Shown here piece after piece: positions 1 through 6,084 of a stretch of DNA of 6,672 nucleotides. The stretch's first letter is position 1. Each line of letters opens with the position of its first letter. The position numbers were made by a program, and so were the translations under genes. The notes under the pieces are model-generated. The model saw nothing but the letters and a program-made list of their open reading frames with translations, did no database searches and was not told the DNA's origin. Source of the stretch: Mariprofundus sp. (GTDB taxonomy: Bacteria > Pseudomonadota > Zetaproteobacteria > Mariprofundales > Mariprofundaceae); the NCBI GenBank assembly GCA_021772845.1, contig JAJFLF010000198.1, positions 1-6,672 on the forward strand, written 5' to 3'.

Positions 1-150
1 CATCAGTACAAAATGCTCATCACCATCTTGGATTCTAAAATAGCAACGAAACGACGCATCACCAGCCAGTGGTCGAATGACGACTCCATCACCCAGCACC
101 TGCATTAGCCACTTCTGACGCTCGGCTTCCCTCGAATGCTCAGCTGCCAC
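1..150 (-). CDS. amgK: AmgK-like aminoglycoside phosphotransferase-fold kinase, N-terminal fragment (runs off left edge)
   Basis: Only the first 50 codons are present. The frame is open to base 1 and begins with GTG at 150, overlapping the last 11 bases of the SPOR gene. The fragment carries an N-terminal helix with R-x-x-W-L (R11, W14, L15), then P-L-A-G-D-A-S-F-R and Y-F-R-I, ending in F-V-L-M. This matches the N-lobe start of the family of AmgK, which in Pseudomonas phosphorylates N-acetylmuramate and N-acetylglucosamine at the anomeric position in a peptidoglycan recycling route with MurU. The usual paired Arg after G-D-A-S-F is R-C here. An in-frame ATG at 105 is an alternative start, but it would remove the conserved W-L segment, so GTG is preferred; an AAAGGG stretch lies about 10 bases upstream. 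The ATP- and substrate-binding catalytic residues lie outside the window, so the exact substrate is inferred from the family. Confidence 0.72.
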   Translation of the reverse strand, partial: MAAEHSREAERQKWLMQVLGDGVVIRPLAGDASFRCYFRIQDGDEHFVLM

Positions 151-865
151 GAACCAGCAGCCCTTTAATATTCATTTGCATTTCAATCTGCTTGCGCTTT
201 CTCTCGGCTACCGCTTTAGATACAAATGGGCCCGCATAGACCCGAAACCACATACCTTTATCGCCTAAATCAACGGATCTTATAAAAGCAGGGAACCCAG
301 CCCGCTTAATTTTTTCCTGCACTGGAGCTGCATCACTCTGGCGACGAAACGAAGCGATCTGAACACGATAGGGATGGCCATCAAACGATCTGTTGTTACT
401 CGCCGGAACCGCCGACTCAGCTTGCACTGACACTACAGCCTTGATGGCAGCATGTTTCGGTACTACGGCAGCCTTTTGCACGCTCCTACCCTCAGATTTT
501 GCAGAGAACGGAGCAGGCATCACTGACTGCTTGGGTAAAGTTTTATAAAACTGCAGTTCACCCACCTTGGTGTGAGCTCCTTCTCCAGCTTTGCTTTTCC
601 ACTGTTCAACCAGCGCTTCCAGGGTTTCAACCCGCGCCATTTGCATCTTTGCTTCAGCATCTTTGACTGCTAACTGAGCCTTAACTACATCAACATCGGT
701 TTTGTTGCCTGTCTGCTGAACATCGCCTGTGCCAAGCCAGTAACCGGCGGCAAAGCATGTCGCAGCAACAAAAATAATTGCCACTACTGGTAGAACTGAA
801 GCCACACCACTCGGTGCCTTAGTTTTAGTTGGTGCGGAATTGTGCGCAAAATCCTGTCTTGCCAT
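140..865 (-). CDS. SPOR-domain inner-membrane protein (FtsN/DedD-like architecture)
   Basis: This 241-residue protein has a short polar cytoplasmic N-terminus (1-20), one hydrophobic membrane segment (about 23-42, V-A-S-V-L-P onward), and a charged, probably coiled-coil stretch (about 57-92). A Q-F-Y-K-T-L-P motif (105-111) follows, of the F-Y-x-x-L-P type common just after the membrane helix of such proteins. Then come an Ala/Val/Lys-rich linker (about 112-160) and a C-terminal SPOR domain (about 164-239) with Y-R-V-Q-I-A-S-F and W-F-R-V-Y-A-G-P-F. SPOR domains bind glycan strands stripped of stem peptides, usually at the division septum, so a type II topology with a periplasmic C-terminus is expected. 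Overall design resembles FtsN or DedD, but sequence alone does not assign it to either. It lies 35 bases after argS and overlaps the kinase gene, which suggests co-transcription. The start is ATG at 865 with a weak AGGCAG-like site upstream. Confidence 0.88.
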   Translation of the reverse strand: MARQDFAHNSAPTKTKAPSGVASVLPVVAIIFVAATCFAAGYWLGTGDVQQTGNKTDVDVVKAQLAVKDAEAKMQMARVETLEALVEQWKSKAGEGAHTKVGELQFYKTLPKQSVMPAPFSAKSEGRSVQKAAVVPKHAAIKAVVSVQAESAVPASNNRSFDGHPYRVQIASFRRQSDAAPVQEKIKRAGFPAFIRSVDLGDKGMWFRVYAGPFVSKAVAERKRKQIEMQMNIKGLLVRGS

Positions 866-900
866 TTAACTGCCTGCTCCACTCATCACAAACAGATGCA

Positions 901-2622
901 TTACATGCGCTCTGGTGCAGATACACCCAGAATAGACAAACCATTGCTAATCACTTGAGCCACTGCACGAATCAACAATACGCGCGCTGCAGTCAACGTC
1001 GCATCGTCACTCACAACTCTATTCTTGTGATAAAAACTATGGAAATCGGCCGCCAATCGCATCACATAGGTAGCTACACGATAAGCTTCCAGCCGTTCTG
1101 CTGATTTCTTCAAGGTATCAGGATAAGCCAGCAGGTGAGCGATCAACCGCTGCTCTTCATGTGCTGTCAGCACTGACACATCAACATCATCAATATCCGG
1201 CCCATTGATCAGGCCTGCATCAACACCTTCATCCAGCGCTTTACGCAGAATCGCCTGAATACGTGCATATGCATATTGCACATAATAGACCGGATTTTCG
1301 TCATTCTTCTTCTTGGCCGCTTCCAGATCGAAATCAAGCTGCGACTCCACCCGCCGTGTCATAAAGTTAAAACGCACAGCATCGGAACCAACTTCATCCA
1401 CCACTTCACGCAGTGTGACAAATGTGCCCGCGCGTTTAGACATCTTCACGGGTTTACCATCACGGGTCAGGTTCACCATCTGAACCAGGATCACATCAGG
1501 CTGGGCCTCAGTCTGTATCAACGCCTTCATCGCAGCCTGAACGCGTGTAACATATCCACCGTGATCAGCGCCCCACACATCAATCATGCGATCAAAACCA
1601 CGCTGATGTTTGTCAACGTGGTAAGCAATATCTGCGGCAAAATAGGTGGCCGTGCCATCCTGTTTGGCCAGCGGGCGATCCACATCATCACCAAAATCAG
1701 TCGTACGGAACAAGAGTTGTTCAACTGGGATATAATCGGAGACTTCTTTCCCCTTCGGTGGTGGCAGAACACCTTTATAGACCACACCATCGGCCTGCAG
1801 CTGCTCAATCAATGCCTGCACACGTCCACTGCTGTGCAAATCCTGCTCAGAGAAAAAGATATCGAACTCAATACCAACTGCCGCCAGATCAGCACGAATC
1901 ATGGTCATATTGGCATCAATTGCATCTTGGGATATCGCCAGCAAGCGCTCATCATCATTGAGCTGTTTTAACGTCTGATAATCATGTTTCTGAAGCAGTT
2001 CACCCGCAATCTGAACAATATATTCACCCGGGTATGCACCATCGGGGAAATCAATCACTTCACCCTGCAGTTCCTGCATACGTAACCATACACTATTCGC
2101 CAACACCCCAATCTGGGCACCTGCATCATTGATATAATATTCACGTTTAACATCGTGACCCACTGCCATCAACACATTTGCCAGCGCATCACCCACAACC
2201 GCTCCACGCCCATGACCAACATGCATAGGACCTGTTGGATTGGCGGAAACAAACTCAAGATTCACCTTTTCAGCATTATCAGCCACATCCACCCGGCCAT
2301 ACTGAGTGCCTGCTGCAAGAATCATTTTCAATGCGCTGGCTTCAGAAGCTTGCTGCAGACGAATATTGATAAAGCCCGGCCCTGCGATTTCAGCCTTTTC
2401 AACCGCTTCAGGCCAAACCACAACATCCAGAATGGCAGCGGCAATCTGCTGCGGACTACGTTTCAATACGCGTGCCAGCGGCATCGCAATATTGGCTGCA
2501 TAATCACCATGATCTTTCTGCTTGGGTCGATTCAATACCACCGGCGGCATAGCTGCATCGGGATGCTCCGCCAATAATATTTCCAACGCTTGCTGTAATG
2601 CTTGTTCCAGTGCTTGTTTCAC
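901..2622 (-). CDS. argS: Arginyl-tRNA synthetase (class I)
   Basis: This is a complete 573-residue ArgRS, a normal length for the bacterial enzyme. It charges tRNA-Arg with arginine using ATP in the cytoplasm. Residues 1-100 form the Arg-specific N-terminal additional domain, with D-H-G-D-Y-A-A-N (37-44) and G-P-G-F-I-N (81-86). The Rossmann core carries S-A-N-P-T-G-P with the class I HIGH box as H-V-G-H (134-137), and W-G-A-D-H-G-G-Y (350-357). The second signature, K-M-S-K-R, is intact at 393-397; many ArgRS enzymes have a degenerate KMSK, so this one is canonical. The C-terminal DALR anticodon-binding domain starts near Y-V-Q-Y-A-Y-A-R (447-454) and ends in G-V-S-A-P-E-R-M. The start codon is GTG, supported by a well-placed GGAGA. 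The first 13 codons contain three near-repeats of x-Q-A-L. It appears to lead the argS-SPOR-kinase cluster. Confidence 0.98.
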   Translation of the reverse strand: MKQALEQALQQALEILLAEHPDAAMPPVVLNRPKQKDHGDYAANIAMPLARVLKRSPQQIAAAILDVVVWPEAVEKAEIAGPGFINIRLQQASEASALKMILAAGTQYGRVDVADNAEKVNLEFVSANPTGPMHVGHGRGAVVGDALANVLMAVGHDVKREYYINDAGAQIGVLANSVWLRMQELQGEVIDFPDGAYPGEYIVQIAGELLQKHDYQTLKQLNDDERLLAISQDAIDANMTMIRADLAAVGIEFDIFFSEQDLHSSGRVQALIEQLQADGVVYKGVLPPPKGKEVSDYIPVEQLLFRTTDFGDDVDRPLAKQDGTATYFAADIAYHVDKHQRGFDRMIDVWGADHGGYVTRVQAAMKALIQTEAQPDVILVQMVNLTRDGKPVKMSKRAGTFVTLREVVDEVGSDAVRFNFMTRRVESQLDFDLEAAKKKNDENPVYYVQYAYARIQAILRKALDEGVDAGLINGPDIDDVDVSVLTAHEEQRLIAHLLAYPDTLKKSAERLEAYRVATYVMRLAADFHSFYHKNRVVSDDATLTAARVLLIRAVAQVISNGLSILGVSAPERM

Positions 2623-2628
2623 CTTGTT

Positions 2629-2633
2629 TCTCC
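2629..2633 (-). promoter_or_regulatory. Shine-Dalgarno site fixing the GTG start of argS
   Basis: On the minus strand GGAGA lies 6 bases upstream of the GTG at 2622. No in-frame ATG lies near the conserved N-terminus, so this site supports the non-ATG start. The 121 bases between it and the terminator at 2755 should hold the argS promoter. They contain AT-rich hexamers, such as TATGAT near 2655-2660, but no partner -35 box at normal spacing that I would defend. Confidence 0.6.
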
Positions 2634-2754
2634 ATTGCTGCTTGAGCTAAGCCCGAATCATAACTACCTGTCCGCTGAATACTATCTATGGTCTCGATTT
2701 TTCATCGGATTAATATTTCAGTGATCTGCTACCTGGTCATCTTCTCAAATCATC

Positions 2755-2785
2755 AAAAAAAATGCGGGCCGCAAGCGACCCGCAT
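2755..2785 (-). terminator. Strong intrinsic (Rho-independent) terminator after the OmpA lipoprotein gene
   Basis: On the minus strand the arm ATGCGGG pairs with CCCGCAT as a perfect 7-bp stem. It is extended inward by a T-G wobble, C-G and G-C pairs to about 10 bp, closed by a CTTG tetraloop (2762-2785). A run of seven to eight T residues follows (2762-2755). It starts 18 bases after the TAA stop of the OmpA gene. It ends the two-gene unit and insulates argS, which is read in the same direction from just beyond. Confidence 0.93.
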
Positions 2786-2803
2786 GGATACAACACTATG
2801 ATG

Positions 2804-3448
2804 TTATTTAGACATGATGCGAAGCTCTACGCGTCGATTTTTCGCACGCCCGGCAGCTTCCATATTGCTCGCTACAGGCTGCGATTCGCCATAACCCTTC
2901 GATGTTAATCGACTGGTACTAATGCCGTGGGAAATCAGATACTCCTTAACACTGGCAGCACGACGATTGGAGAGTGCTTCATTGTATGCTTCAGAGCCCT
3001 GACTATCGGTATGGGCCGCGACTTCAACATTGATCTTGCTGCGTTTCTTCAATGTTTTCACAGCACGATCCAGTGTTGAGGTAGATGTCGCTTTAAGATC
3101 AGCACTATTGCTATCAAAATAGACACCATCAAGACTGATCACTTCAACAACCACGTTACAGCCTGCACGGGCTTTGTTTTGCGCCGCTTTGGCTTTCGCT
3201 ATTGCTTTGGCAATCAACTCTGGTGGTTCATCCGGGTGATAACCGACCTCATCAAGTTCATGCGCAGCCCAATAGAGTGATGCAACTGCCTGTGCCTGCA
3301 ACTTAGGCGCACATTTCTCGGCACCGGCAGCTTTCGCTGCTGCAATAGCATTGCGTGCAGCATCCAGCTCACTGCTATCCGTATTGATATGGTGTGCACA
3401 AGCGGACATGGAGAAGACAGCCAATAATAGAATTATGCGATGCATCAT
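2804..3448 (-). CDS. OmpA/Pal-like outer-membrane lipoprotein with an Ala-rich helical N-terminal domain
   Basis: This 214-residue protein begins with a lipoprotein signal peptide and a lipobox M-S-A-C, with the lipidated Cys at 17. Residue +2 is Ala, not Asp, which under the Lol rule predicts outer-membrane placement. Residues about 24-95 are Ala/Lys-rich helices with A-G-A-x-x-C-A-P-K-L (41-50), resembling DUF4398-type domains that often sit before OmpA domains. C46 and C97 could form a disulfide flanking this domain. Residues about 102-212 are an OmpA C-terminal peptidoglycan-binding domain: V-Y-F-D-S-N-S (109-115), H-T-D-S-Q-G (146-151), L-S-N-R-R-A (159-164) and G-Y-G-E-S-Q-P (185-191). 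D148 and R163 are the expected diaminopimelate-binding residues. It is not Pal itself, since no Tol gene is nearby and the N-terminal domain is extra. The start overlaps the upstream small gene by ATGA, with GGAGG at 3455-3459. ATG at 3445 is an equally possible start one codon later. Confidence 0.9.
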   Translation of the reverse strand: MMHRIILLLAVFSMSACAHHINTDSSELDAARNAIAAAKAAGAEKCAPKLQAQAVASLYWAAHELDEVGYHPDEPPELIAKAIAKAKAAQNKARAGCNVVVEVISLDGVYFDSNSADLKATSTSTLDRAVKTLKKRSKINVEVAAHTDSQGSEAYNEALSNRRAASVKEYLISHGISTSRLTSKGYGESQPVASNMEAAGRAKNRRVELRIMSK

Positions 3449-3702
3449 TTTGCACCTCCAGACTGCGCAGCATGCTCTTCAGCCATGCTCATAAACTCTT
3501 TAGCAACACCAGTGTCATGCTGAGATTTTTCTTCAAATGCAATATCAGCCAGTTCACGCGCCAAATATGCATGGTAATCACTTTTACCTTCAAGTTGAGC
3601 ATTCATCGCATCAGCACGCTCATCCAGGCTGGCAAAGAAACCTGCACTCGTCGCAGGCAATGCGAACGCAAATAACGTAAACAATAATAGAATAGCTTTC
3701 AT
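3445..3702 (-). CDS. Small secreted protein of unknown function, translationally coupled to the OmpA lipoprotein
   Basis: I do not recognise this 85-residue protein. It has a clear Sec signal peptide: M-K, a hydrophobic core of Leu/Phe/Ala (about 4-16), and a likely signal peptidase I site after A-T-S-A (17-20). The mature part is about 65 residues, has no Cys, and is rich in Ala, Glu, Asp and His. It looks almost wholly helical, with A-R-E-L-A-D-I-A-F-E-E-K-S-Q-H-D (48-63) and A-K-E-F-M-S-M-A-E-E-H-A (67-78). The start is ATG at 3702 because AGGAGG lies 4 bases upstream and a signal peptide follows at once; the frame is open to 3855 but that part overlaps hflD and has no signal. Its TGA lies inside the ATGA overlap with the lipoprotein gene, so the two are made together. 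A periplasmic partner or regulator of the lipoprotein is my inference; no catalytic motif is visible. Confidence 0.85.
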   Translation of the reverse strand: MKAILLLFTLFAFALPATSAGFFASLDERADAMNAQLEGKSDYHAYLARELADIAFEEKSQHDTGVAKEFMSMAEEHAAQSGGAK

Positions 3703-3706
3703 AGAC

Positions 3707-3712
3707 CCTCCT
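3707..3712 (-). promoter_or_regulatory. Consensus Shine-Dalgarno site of the small secreted protein gene
   Basis: The minus strand has a perfect AGGAGG, preceded by a run of A residues, 4 bases before the ATG at 3702. This is the strongest ribosome-binding site in the window and suggests a well-translated product. It also decides the start against the longer open frame. Confidence 0.85.
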
Positions 3713-3731
3713 TTTTTTTCACAAGTAATGG

Positions 3732-3740
3732 AGTATAGCA
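3732..3740 (-). promoter_or_regulatory. Extended -10 promoter for the small protein / OmpA lipoprotein unit
   Basis: On the minus strand TGCTATACT fits the extended -10 consensus (TG-n-TATAAT, five of six in the hexamer). It lies in the 68-base gap after hflD. The nearest -35-like hexamer is TTGCTG (3763-3758) at a long 20-base spacing, so the extended -10 probably carries the activity. A start near 3725 would give a leader of roughly 23 bases that includes the AGGAGG site. Confidence 0.6.
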
Positions 3741-3770
3741 GAAAACTGAGAGCTTCGCAGCAACCTCGTT

Positions 3771-4412
3771 TCAGCCCTGCAACAATTCCAACTCGCGCAA
3801 CAGCGCCTTGCGCCGCAGTAACAGACTCAAATGACCACCACCGTGTTGATGCCAAAGGTGAGCGGCACGCAATCCTGACATCAACAGGGCTCGCACCCGC
3901 ATGGTATGATTCGTTTGACTCAGAAATTCCGGTTTACCACGCACGATAATACGTGGTTTCATTGTACTGATCGTATCACCATACAGATCTGCAACTGCAG
4001 CAATCACATTATGATGCATAGCATCGCCGAAATATTGGCGCTGCTTACTGATACGACTCATGCCATCAGCCAACCTCTGCCGCATGGCGGCATCTTTGCC
4101 AAGCCGCCGCTCAAGTGCTGTCAAACCCGCGCTATAGAGCATCAGGTCCTTTGCTTCAGGCAGTTTCTCGCCCTGCAATAGCTTGATGCAGACACGGATT
4201 CCGGTGTCCAGCTTCTCAACACCACCATACAACTCCAACACCGTCTGCTGCGGATGAGTAGAGGCCTCTGAAAAAATACTTTCCATCATCACGCGACTAT
4301 CTTCAGTATCCACCACACCTTTGCGGGCAATGCTATTCACCAGGTAAATAGCCTGCGTCATGGCAGCAAGGGCAGTAGCGCGTTGGCTCAATTCTGAAAT
4401 ATGAGAAGACAT
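3771..4412 (-). CDS. hflD: HflD family protein (lysogenization regulator HflD homolog)
   Basis: This 213-residue helical protein matches HflD along its length. The N-terminal helices include A-A-M-T-Q-A-I-Y-L-V (16-25). Then come the variable middle with L-E-L-Y-G-G (59-64), the L-T-A-L-E-R-R-L (97-104) helix, L-Y-G-D-T-I-S (143-149), P-R-I-I-V-R-G-K-P (153-161), and the family's most conserved block R-A-A-H-L-W-H-Q-H-G-G-G (182-193). In E. coli HflD is a membrane-associated protein that binds phage lambda CII and favours lysis; its normal cellular role is not settled. There it lies between mnmA and purB, neither of which is seen here. The ATG at 4412 is chosen because it precedes the conserved helix; the frame is open upstream to 4541, but that part overlaps the divergent DUF455 gene and shows no family similarity. 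The ribosome-binding site is weak. Confidence 0.88.
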   Translation of the reverse strand: MSSHISELSQRATALAAMTQAIYLVNSIARKGVVDTEDSRVMMESIFSEASTHPQQTVLELYGGVEKLDTGIRVCIKLLQGEKLPEAKDLMLYSAGLTALERRLGKDAAMRQRLADGMSRISKQRQYFGDAMHHNVIAAVADLYGDTISTMKPRIIVRGKPEFLSQTNHTMRVRALLMSGLRAAHLWHQHGGGHLSLLLRRKALLRELELLQG

Positions 4413-4450
4413 GGCCACATGCTGAAGATGGAGAAGGGGATGCTCAAGTA

Positions 4451-5251
4451 ATGAATGAAATGCGCCACATGGCAATGCAGTGCCTACAGTCAGCTGATCC
4501 CGATGAAAAGCTGCATCTCGTTCGCGAATTGATGCGAGCACACCGGCTTGGCAAGCTCAGCCTCGACACAGAAGCAACCATGCCAGAGCTATGTCAGCCA
4601 GGCCGGCCCGACAAACCGGAACTCGTTCGCGGCAGTAAAACACCCCGCCGTGGTTTTGGCACATCAGAAGGGCGAGCGATAATGATGCATGCCATTGCCC
4701 ATATTGAGTTTAATGCCATCAATCTGGCTCTCGATGCGATACAACGATTCGCCAATATGCCGAATGCATACTACACCGACTGGTTACAAGTAGCTTATGA
4801 GGAGGCCTATCATTTTGAGCTGGTGCGTGCCCATCTGCGTCATCTGGATGGTGAATATGGTGATTATGTTGCGCATGGTGGTTTATGGGAAATGTGTGAG
4901 AAAACAGCTACGGATGTATTGCAGCGCATGGCCCTGGTACCTCGTGTGCTGGAAGCGCGAGGCCTTGATGTCACGCCCGGCATCCAAAAAAAATTAGCGC
5001 AGGCAGGGGACCATAACGCAGTCAGCATTCTGGACATTGTTTTGCGCGATGAAATTACCCACGTAGCCACCGGAAATCGATGGTACCGTTATTGTTGTAA
5101 GCAGCGTGGCCTGGATACAGTGAGTACATTTAGCGCGCTGTTGGCTGAGTTTTATCCGAAAGGTCTGATGGGGCCATATAATATGGTGGCCCGTGAACAG
5201 GCAGGTTTCACAGCCTCTGAATTAGAACTGCTCGAGCACCCTTCAGTATGA
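4451..5251 (+). CDS. DUF455 ferritin-like protein, probable di-iron binder
   Basis: This 266-residue protein matches the DUF455 (COG2833) ferritin-like family, whose function is not established. The N-terminal third has D-P-D-E-K (16-20) and a basic, Pro-rich segment around R-G-S-K-T-P-R-R-G (60-68). A helical bundle follows with ligand-like motifs: H-A-I-A-H-I-E (80-86), Y-E-E-A-Y-H-F (116-122, an E-x-x-H), a helix with V-L-E-A-R-G-L-D (166-173), and R-D-E-I-T-H-V (199-205, a second E-x-x-H). Glu86, Glu118, His121, Glu168, Glu201 and His204 form a plausible carboxylate-bridged di-iron set, as in ferritin-like oxidases and the MiaE hydroxylase fold. The last part, F-Y-P-K-G-L-M-G-P-Y-N (234-244), is typical of the family. 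The start is ATG at 4451 with AGAAGGGG about 11 bases upstream; later Met codons at 4460 and 4469 are possible. No membrane segment is seen. Confidence 0.88.
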   Translation: MNEMRHMAMQCLQSADPDEKLHLVRELMRAHRLGKLSLDTEATMPELCQPGRPDKPELVRGSKTPRRGFGTSEGRAIMMHAIAHIEFNAINLALDAIQRFANMPNAYYTDWLQVAYEEAYHFELVRAHLRHLDGEYGDYVAHGGLWEMCEKTATDVLQRMALVPRVLEARGLDVTPGIQKKLAQAGDHNAVSILDIVLRDEITHVATGNRWYRYCCKQRGLDTVSTFSALLAEFYPKGLMGPYNMVAREQAGFTASELELLEHPSV

Positions 5252-5268
5252 ACAGACAAGGGCCTTTC

Positions 5269-5937
5269 TCATGGAGCCAATAAAGTCAGCGCCTGATCCA
5301 AGCCACCTTCGTTAAAGGCATATGGAGCCTGCTCAACCACTTTCGGTTTGGCATGAAAAGCAATACCCAGACCAGCGGCATGGATCATGGGCAGATCATT
5401 TGCACCATCCCCAATCGCAACGGTTTGTGACATCGGAATACTATAAATATCGGCCTGTTCCATAAGACAACGGCGCTTGGTCTCCGCATCCACAATATCG
5501 CCAAGCACTGAACCTGTTAATTTACCATGGTGAATCTCTAACACATTGGAACGGGTAAAATCCAAATTCAGCCGTGCTTTGAACTTATCGGTAAAATAGG
5601 TAAAACCACCCGACACCAAGCCTACTTTCCAGCCATGACTTTGAAGCGTACGAATGAGATTCTCCGCCCCTTCTGTTAATACAATACGTTCCACATAGAC
5701 CTGCTCCAACACCTCAGCATCGAGCCCTGCCAATAACTGAACCCGTTCGATCAATGATTCGGAAAAATCCAGTTCTCCCCGCATGGCACGTTCAGTAATT
5801 TCAGATATTTGCTGTTTAATACCCAAATAGTCAGCAATTTCATCAATGCATTCGCACTGAATCAGGGTGGAATCCATGTCCATAAACAACAGACCTGGCT
5901 GAGATAGAGAAGGATGAGTAGACATGGTCGTAATCAT
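5269..5937 (-). CDS. serB: Phosphoserine phosphatase, short form without ACT domain
   Basis: This HAD-superfamily enzyme hydrolyses O-phosphoserine to serine, the last step of serine synthesis. From ATG at 5937 it has 222 residues. Motif I is M-D-M-D-S-T-L-I, with nucleophile Asp20 and acid/base Asp22. It is followed by E-C-I-D-E (29-33) and the cap segment M-R-G-E-L-D-F (52-58), both typical of SerB. Motif II is V-S-G-G-F (108-112), the motif III Lys is in A-E-T-K (Lys154), and motif IV is G-D-G-A-N-D-L-P-M (176-184). All catalytic residues are intact. E. coli SerB carries an extra N-terminal ACT-like region that is absent here. Starts at ATG 5925 or TTG 5958 are also possible, since no strong ribosome site separates them. 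It converges with the DUF455 gene across 17 bases. Confidence 0.95.
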   Translation of the reverse strand: MITTMSTHPSLSQPGLLFMDMDSTLIQCECIDEIADYLGIKQQISEITERAMRGELDFSESLIERVQLLAGLDAEVLEQVYVERIVLTEGAENLIRTLQSHGWKVGLVSGGFTYFTDKFKARLNLDFTRSNVLEIHHGKLTGSVLGDIVDAETKRRCLMEQADIYSIPMSQTVAIGDGANDLPMIHAAGLGIAFHAKPKVVEQAPYAFNEGGLDQALTLLAP

Positions 5938-5977
5938 GCCACTTTTCAAAAAATTCAAAAGGTGTAACTATTGGACT

Positions 5978-6005
5978 ATCATGAAATTGCAGCATACAAC
6001 CTCAA
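5978..6005 (-). promoter_or_regulatory. Possible serB promoter
   Basis: On the minus strand TTGAGG (6005-6000) and CATGAT (5983-5978) are separated by 16 bases, each matching four of six sigma-70 consensus positions. The spot, 41 bases upstream of the ATG, is reasonable, but the match is weak. Confidence 0.3.
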
Positions 6006-6013
6006 TCTATGCA

Positions 6014-6042
6014 TTGTGAGCAGGCAAAAAGTCGTCTATGCT
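6014..6042 (+). promoter_or_regulatory. Possible promoter of the acyl-CoA synthetase gene
   Basis: TTGTGA (6014-6019) and TATGCT (6037-6042) are 17 bases apart, each with four of six consensus matches. Transcription would start near 6049, about 36 bases before the ATG at 6085. The spacing is ideal but the hexamers are only moderate. Confidence 0.35.
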
Positions 6043-6084
6043 GATCTTATGAAGATACTCGGCCCCTGTAGCCATCACTGCTAA

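Noticed and set aside
829..1104. A 91-codon plus-strand frame across the SPOR/argS junction
   Set aside because: It is antisense to two well-supported genes, has no ribosome site and no recognisable protein features.
1276..1971. A 231-codon open frame on the plus strand
   Set aside because: It lies wholly antisense to argS, which is unambiguous, and its His/Ile/Thr-rich translation shows no domain. It is a shadow frame.
2155..2577. A 140-codon open frame on the plus strand
   Set aside because: It is antisense to the 5' part of argS, with a Cys/His/Ile-rich translation typical of a reverse-frame shadow.
3720..3775. Possible hflD terminator in the gap before the small-protein gene
   Set aside because: On the minus strand CTGA...TCAG with an inner GAG/CTC could fold ahead of TTTTC, but the stem is short, bulged and overlaps the -10 element, so it is too weak to call.
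3703..3855. Longer start of the small secreted protein, 51 codons upstream
   Set aside because: The extension overlaps the 3' end of hflD in another frame, and the perfect AGGAGG plus signal peptide mark ATG 3702 as the start.
4413..4541. Longer hflD start, 43 codons upstream of 4412
   Set aside because: The extension overlaps the DUF455 coding region on the other strand and has no match to the N-terminus of HflD, which begins near the Met at 4412.
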